Positions 6,140-8,888 of a DNA stretch of 8,888 nt are shown here, piece after piece. Both the position numbers and the translations under genes were made by a program. The notes below the pieces were generated by a model. It searched no databases. It was given only the letters and a program-made list of their open reading frames with translations, and had not been told where the DNA came from. This DNA is from CAZKXX01 sp964556705 (GTDB lineage: Bacteria > Acidobacteriota > Terriglobia > UBA7540). Every line of letters starts with the position of its first letter. The stretch's first letter is position 1. The stretch is from contig CAZKXX010000125.1 of assembly GCA_964556705.1 (NCBI GenBank), positions 1 through 8,888 of the forward strand, read 5' to 3'.

Positions 6140-6144
6140 CGCGG

Positions 6145-6152
6145 TCCCTCCC
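6145..6152 (-). promoter_or_regulatory. Strong ribosome binding site that fixes the zinc-ribbon gene start
   Basis: On the minus strand the sequence GGGAGGGA occurs before the ATG at 6139, with GGAGG (6151-6147) ending 7 nt from it. This is near-ideal Shine-Dalgarno placement and argues for the 76-residue product over the longer open frame. Confidence 0.75.
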
Positions 6153-6285
6153 AGCTTGAATCTTGCGCTCAGACCTGGTCCACCTGCGCCAGAAAGAAAC
6201 GAGTGTGCCCAGATGCGGCCGCGGACGCAAGTGCGAAAACAAAGCCTCGTTGACGCGGGTCGTCCGCTACGGCCTCCATGCGGTT

Positions 6286-6294
6286 TGATATACT
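6286..6294 (+). promoter_or_regulatory. Extended -10 promoter for the OB-fold/TPR gene pair
   Basis: TGATATACT matches the extended -10 form TGn-TATAAT with one mismatch. No good -35 box lies 17 bp upstream, as expected for extended -10 promoters. Transcription would start around 6301, giving a short leader of about 17 nt that includes GGAGG (6309-6313) just before the GTG start at 6318. Confidence 0.55.
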
Positions 6295-6317
6295 TCTCCT
6301 GAGCGCGTGGAGGAGAG

Positions 6318-6767
6318 GTGAGGCGGAGCAAGCTCGCGCAGTTCGTCGTTGTTGTCCTCGTTGCCGCGACGGTCAGCGCCTACGTCGCGTACCGCGTGGG
6401 AGTGAGCCGCGGCGCGCGTTCGGCGGCGGAAACCAGCCCGCTTGCGCCGGCCGCCGAGCCTTGGGAAGAACCCGTCGGCTGCGTGGACTTCCGCGACGCG
6501 GGGAAGTACGTCGGGCGCGACGCTTGCGTGACGGGGCGAGTCCTGCGCGTCGCAACCTCGCGGGCGGGACATACCTTCCTCGACTTCTGTCCCGACTATC
6601 GCACCTGTCCCTTCTTCAGCGTGGTTTTCGCTTCCGACCGCGAAAAGTTCGGGGACCTCGGAGTCCTGCGCGGCCGCCAGGTGGAGATTCGCGGGTTCAT
6701 TCAAACCTACGAAGGCCGCGCCGAGATTATTCTCAATGATCCCAAACAAGTCCGGCTGGCGGAATAA
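6318..6767 (+). CDS. Membrane-anchored small OB-fold-like protein
   Basis: The product (149 aa, GTG start) has a basic N-terminus (MRRSK) and one hydrophobic segment at about 8-27 (AQFVVVVLVAATVSAYVAYR), suggesting an N-in anchor with the rest outside the cytoplasmic membrane. After an Ala/Pro/Glu linker (34-52), residues 54-148 have the strand pattern of a small OB-fold: YVGRDACVTGRVLRV, HTFLDF, FFSVVFA, LRGRQVEIRGFIQTYEGR, AEIILNDPKQV. This resembles the OB-folds found in nucleic-acid binding and nuclease-associated proteins, but fold assignment by eye is tentative and the ligand is unknown. Four Cys (55, 70, 91, 97) could form disulfides if the domain is extracytoplasmic. GGAGG at 6309-6313 precedes the GTG, and an extended -10 promoter lies at 6286. 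The last 32 bp overlap the TPR gene, so the two are probably co-translated. Confidence 0.7.
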   Translation: MRRSKLAQFVVVVLVAATVSAYVAYRVGVSRGARSAAETSPLAPAAEPWEEPVGCVDFRDAGKYVGRDACVTGRVLRVATSRAGHTFLDFCPDYRTCPFFSVVFASDREKFGDLGVLRGRQVEIRGFIQTYEGRAEIILNDPKQVRLAE

Positions 6768-8187
6768 ATCGCGCGGACGCAACGGCCGCACTTTGTGCCG
6801 GCAGGTCGCGCGAATCCTCGTGCCGGCGGTTTTCTCCGTCTTTTTCTGCGCGTCGAGCTTCGCGCAGCAGCGCACGGCGGAAGACGAGGCGTTTGTTCTC
6901 ACCGAGCGCGGCTACTCGATGCTGGCGACCGGCGACGCTGCCCAGGCCGAGGAAACTTTCCGCGCGGCGCTCGCCGTGCACCCCACATTCGCCGAAGCGC
7001 AGCACGGCCTGGGAATGGCGCTGGCGCGCCAGGGGCGCGCGGGCGCGGCGTTGCGCAGCTTCGAAGCGGCCGTGCGTCTGGCGCCGGACGACCCGATTCT
7101 TCAGACCTCACTCGGCCGGCAGGCGTGGGAATTGAGCCGTTCTGCTTCTTCCGCGGGCGGGGAAGCGCGGCTTTCTGCCTCCGACTATCGCGCGATGGCG
7201 CTGGAAGCTTTTCGTCGCGCCGTCGAGTTGCGGCCGGAATCCTTCGAGTTGCGCTTCGAACTGGCGCAGATGAGTCTCGAGGCGGGGCTGGCGCAGGAGG
7301 CCGTCAAGCACGCCGAGGAGGCCGTGCGGCTCGCGCCGAGCGGCGAAGAACAGTCCGCGGCGCGGGTGCTGCTGGGCCGCGCCATGTTCCAGACGGGCGA
7401 GGAGGAAAAGGCGCGCGCGGAATTTCGGTCGGCGGAAGAGGTAGGCGCCGGCACCGGCGCCGCCCAGTCTGTTTTCGAGCAGGGCGAACTGCTGCGTTTT
7501 CAGCGTCGCTTTCCGGAAGCCCTGGAGCAGTACCGGCGCGCCGTGGAGCTGCGTCCGGAATTTGCCCCCGCGCACGCCGCGATGGCTGAAGTCCTGCTCG
7601 AGCTGGGGCGTCCGGCGGAGGCGCGGCCCGCGCTGGAGCGCAGCGTTGAGCTCGATCCGAGCGACTGGCTCAGCCGATACCGGCTGGGCCTGTTGTTGCT
7701 CGAAACGCGCGAAGCCGAACGCGGGCTGAGTTTGATTGAAAGCGCGGCGCGCGCTTTGCCGGACTTCCTGCCGGCGCGCGAGCAGCTGGGCCTTGCCTAT
7801 CTTCGTCGCGGCCACGTGGACCGCGCCGCTGCGGAAGCCGAACAGATGATGGCGCGACAGCCGCAGGCGGCCGAAGGCCACCGGCTTCACGCGCTGGTCG
7901 AGTGGCGGCGGCGCGACCCCGAATCGGCGCTGGCGGCGGCCGCGCAGGCGCTGCTGGCCGAGCCCAACTCCGTGGCGATGCTGACGCTTCAGGCCCTGGC
8001 GCTCTGGCAGACCAACCGGCGGCGTGATGCGCGAAACGTTTACGAGCAGGCCGGAAAGATGTCGCCGCAGGTGGCGACACCGGAAGGCGTCTGCCGGCTG
8101 ATCTACTGCGACCTTCAGGACATCAGCCTGGTGCGCGAATTCGTGCGCAAGAACCGCTGGGTGCTCGTGCCGCGGGCGGGACACTGA
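6736..8187 (+). CDS. Secreted tetratricopeptide-repeat (TPR) protein
   Basis: The product (483 aa) is built almost entirely of TPR helical pairs, a scaffold for protein-protein contacts. The N-terminus has a long basic region (1-26), a hydrophobic core (about 27-40, ILVPAVFSVFFCAS) and a likely signal peptidase I site after A43 (SFA before QQ), so it is predicted to be exported. About ten TPR units follow from 51 to 447, for example TGDAAQAEETFRAALAVHP (65-83), FPEALEQYRRAVELRPEF (259-276) and GRPAEARPALERSVELDP (291-308). An Ala/Ser/Gly-rich loop (135-150) interrupts the third unit. The C-terminal tail (448-483) holds two Cys (453, 458). ATG 6736 lies inside the OB-fold gene; a TTG at 6793 would give a more ordinary signal peptide length and is an alternative. 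Its partner is unknown; cofunction with the OB-fold protein is inferred from the overlap. Confidence 0.85.
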   Translation: MIPNKSGWRNKSRGRNGRTLCRQVARILVPAVFSVFFCASSFAQQRTAEDEAFVLTERGYSMLATGDAAQAEETFRAALAVHPTFAEAQHGLGMALARQGRAGAALRSFEAAVRLAPDDPILQTSLGRQAWELSRSASSAGGEARLSASDYRAMALEAFRRAVELRPESFELRFELAQMSLEAGLAQEAVKHAEEAVRLAPSGEEQSAARVLLGRAMFQTGEEEKARAEFRSAEEVGAGTGAAQSVFEQGELLRFQRRFPEALEQYRRAVELRPEFAPAHAAMAEVLLELGRPAEARPALERSVELDPSDWLSRYRLGLLLLETREAERGLSLIESAARALPDFLPAREQLGLAYLRRGHVDRAAAEAEQMMARQPQAAEGHRLHALVEWRRRDPESALAAAAQALLAEPNSVAMLTLQALALWQTNRRRDARNVYEQAGKMSPQVATPEGVCRLIYCDLQDISLVREFVRKNRWVLVPRAGH

Positions 8188-8193
8188 ACGAAA

Positions 8194-8203
8194 TCCCGCG
8201 GGA
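8194..8203. other. 10-bp perfect palindrome between convergent genes
   Basis: TCCCGCGGGA is perfectly self-complementary and occupies half of the 21 bp between the stop codons of the TPR and transporter genes. It has no loop bases and no T run, so it would make a poor terminator hairpin. It may be a chance event in GC-rich sequence. Confidence 0.25.
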
Positions 8204-8208
8204 CGCGT

Positions 8209-8888
8209 TCAAAACGCCCCCTGGTCGCGCGCTTCGCGGGCCTTGGATTCGTCCACGAAGGCGAGCAGGATGAGCCCGGCGACGAAGAACACGATGAGCG
8301 AAACAATCGCCAGACGCGCCGTGCCCGCCAATTGACGGATCACCGCCAGGACCAGCGGTCCCCAGATGGCCGAAAACTTGCTGAACACGGTGTAGAAGCC
8401 GAAGAACTCGGCGCTCGCTTCTTGGGGAATCATCGAGCCGTAGAACGAACGGCTCAGCGCCTGCGAGCCTCCCAGCACCAAACCCACGCATACGCCCAGA
8501 GCGAAGAATTGAGCCGCCGTCTGGATAAAATAGGCGCCGATGACGATGCCCGACCAGAGGACAAGCGTCGCCATCACCGCGCGCTTGGCGCCGATCTTTG
8601 AAGCAACGCGGCTGAAAGAGAGCGCGCCCACCGTGGCCACAGCCTGAATCACCAGCAGAGTCACCATCAAGGCGGTCGGTGAAAGTCCCAGCTCGTCGGT
8701 GCCGTAACTCGACGCCATCTGAATTACGGTTTCGATGCCGTCGCTGTAAAGCATGAAGGCGAGAAGAAAAAGCACGAGGTGCCGGAAGCGCCCGACGCGG
8801 CGCGTCGTGGACAGCGTCCGCGTAATCCCGATGACGGCATAGGCGAGCGGACGCGGCCAGGAACGGTACTTCTCCGGCAGCGGAGTTG
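8209..8888 (-). CDS. MFS transporter of the UMF1/Atg22-like type, 5' part outside the window
   Basis: About 226 C-terminal residues are visible and the frame is open to the right edge, so the start and N-terminal half are missing. Six hydrophobic segments are seen, matching the second half of a 12-helix MFS permease: FLLAFMLYSDGIETVIQMA, ALMVTLLVIQAVATVGAL, AVMATLVLWSGIVIGAYFI, QFFALGVCVGLVLGGSQAL, FGFYTVFSKFSAIWGPLVLA and AIVSLIVFFVAGLILLAFV. LYSDGIET and LSRSFYGSMIPQEASAEFFGFY are characteristic of the Atg22-like group, a family whose bacterial substrates are mostly unknown. The segment before the first helix (KYRSWPRPLAYAVIG) is the usual central cytoplasmic loop. The GTG at 8775 is an internal Val, not a start. 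It converges on the TPR gene and shows no functional link to it. Confidence 0.88.
   Translation of the reverse strand, partial: TPLPEKYRSWPRPLAYAVIGITRTLSTTRRVGRFRHLVLFLLAFMLYSDGIETVIQMASSYGTDELGLSPTALMVTLLVIQAVATVGALSFSRVASKIGAKRAVMATLVLWSGIVIGAYFIQTAAQFFALGVCVGLVLGGSQALSRSFYGSMIPQEASAEFFGFYTVFSKFSAIWGPLVLAVIRQLAGTARLAIVSLIVFFVAGLILLAFVDESKAREARDQGAF

Noticed and set aside
6250..6255. TTGACG as a -35 box for the OB-fold gene
   Set aside because: It is 33 bp from the TATACT -10 box, far beyond workable spacing; the extended -10 explains the promoter better.
7108..8184. Long minus-strand reading frame (358 codons) opposite the TPR gene
   Set aside because: It is Arg/Gln/His/Ala-rich without any recognisable domain and lies exactly antisense to a clear signal-peptide/TPR coding sequence; long antisense frames are common in high-GC DNA.
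8194..8203. Palindrome between convergent genes as a bidirectional terminator
   Set aside because: It leaves no loop and is not followed by T residues on either strand, so only a palindrome is reported.

Overview
The window is a high-GC bacterial chromosome segment with eight protein-coding genes, two of them cut by the window edges. No rRNA, tRNA, CRISPR array, transposase or phage gene was seen. The gene styles fit an environmental bacterium, most plausibly an acidobacterium: a Tat-signal gluconate-dehydrogenase-subunit-3 protein paired with a GMC flavoprotein, a secreted TPR protein, a UMF1/Atg22-type MFS transporter, and short intergenic repeats. This taxonomic guess rests on gene style only; no phylogenetic marker was compared.

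Left part (1-2219, + strand). The C-terminal two thirds of a XerD-type tyrosine recombinase runs in from the left edge. It is followed by a roughly 100 bp gap filled by an inverted array of 7-bp repeats. Then comes a class II tRNA nucleotidyltransferase / poly(A) polymerase with an unusual Lys/Pro/Ala-rich tail.

Middle part (2220-5881, + strand). A 274 bp non-coding gap with several inverted and direct repeats leads to an IclR-family regulator. It has a good sigma70-like promoter placed so close to the ATG that the mRNA may be leaderless. A second gap holds a hairpin at the regulator's 3' end, a short TCTGCG-type repeat and a weak promoter. Next is a two-gene operon with a 4-nt ATGA overlap: a Tat-exported subunit-3 protein and a GMC oxidoreductase with a Cys/His-rich CX2CX2CX3C motif. 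Together they probably form an exported flavin dehydrogenase for a sugar, sugar acid or similar alcohol. The IclR regulator next door is a reasonable but unproven controller. No cytochrome c subunit is present in the window.

Right part (5882-8888). A 76-residue four-Cys zinc-ribbon protein lies on the minus strand, convergent with the GMC gene. Divergent from it, an extended -10 promoter drives a pair of overlapping genes: a membrane-anchored small OB-fold-like protein and a secreted protein with about ten TPR units. This pair is the best candidate here for an uncharacterised envelope module. A partial MFS transporter (C-terminal half, six membrane segments) enters from the right edge on the minus strand and converges on the TPR gene with a 21 bp gap.

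I did not find a clear new defence, mobile or RNA-guided system. The most interesting signals are the inverted heptad-repeat array, the OB-fold/TPR pair, the Cys/His-rich GMC enzyme with an altered second catalytic position, and the structured gap before the IclR gene.
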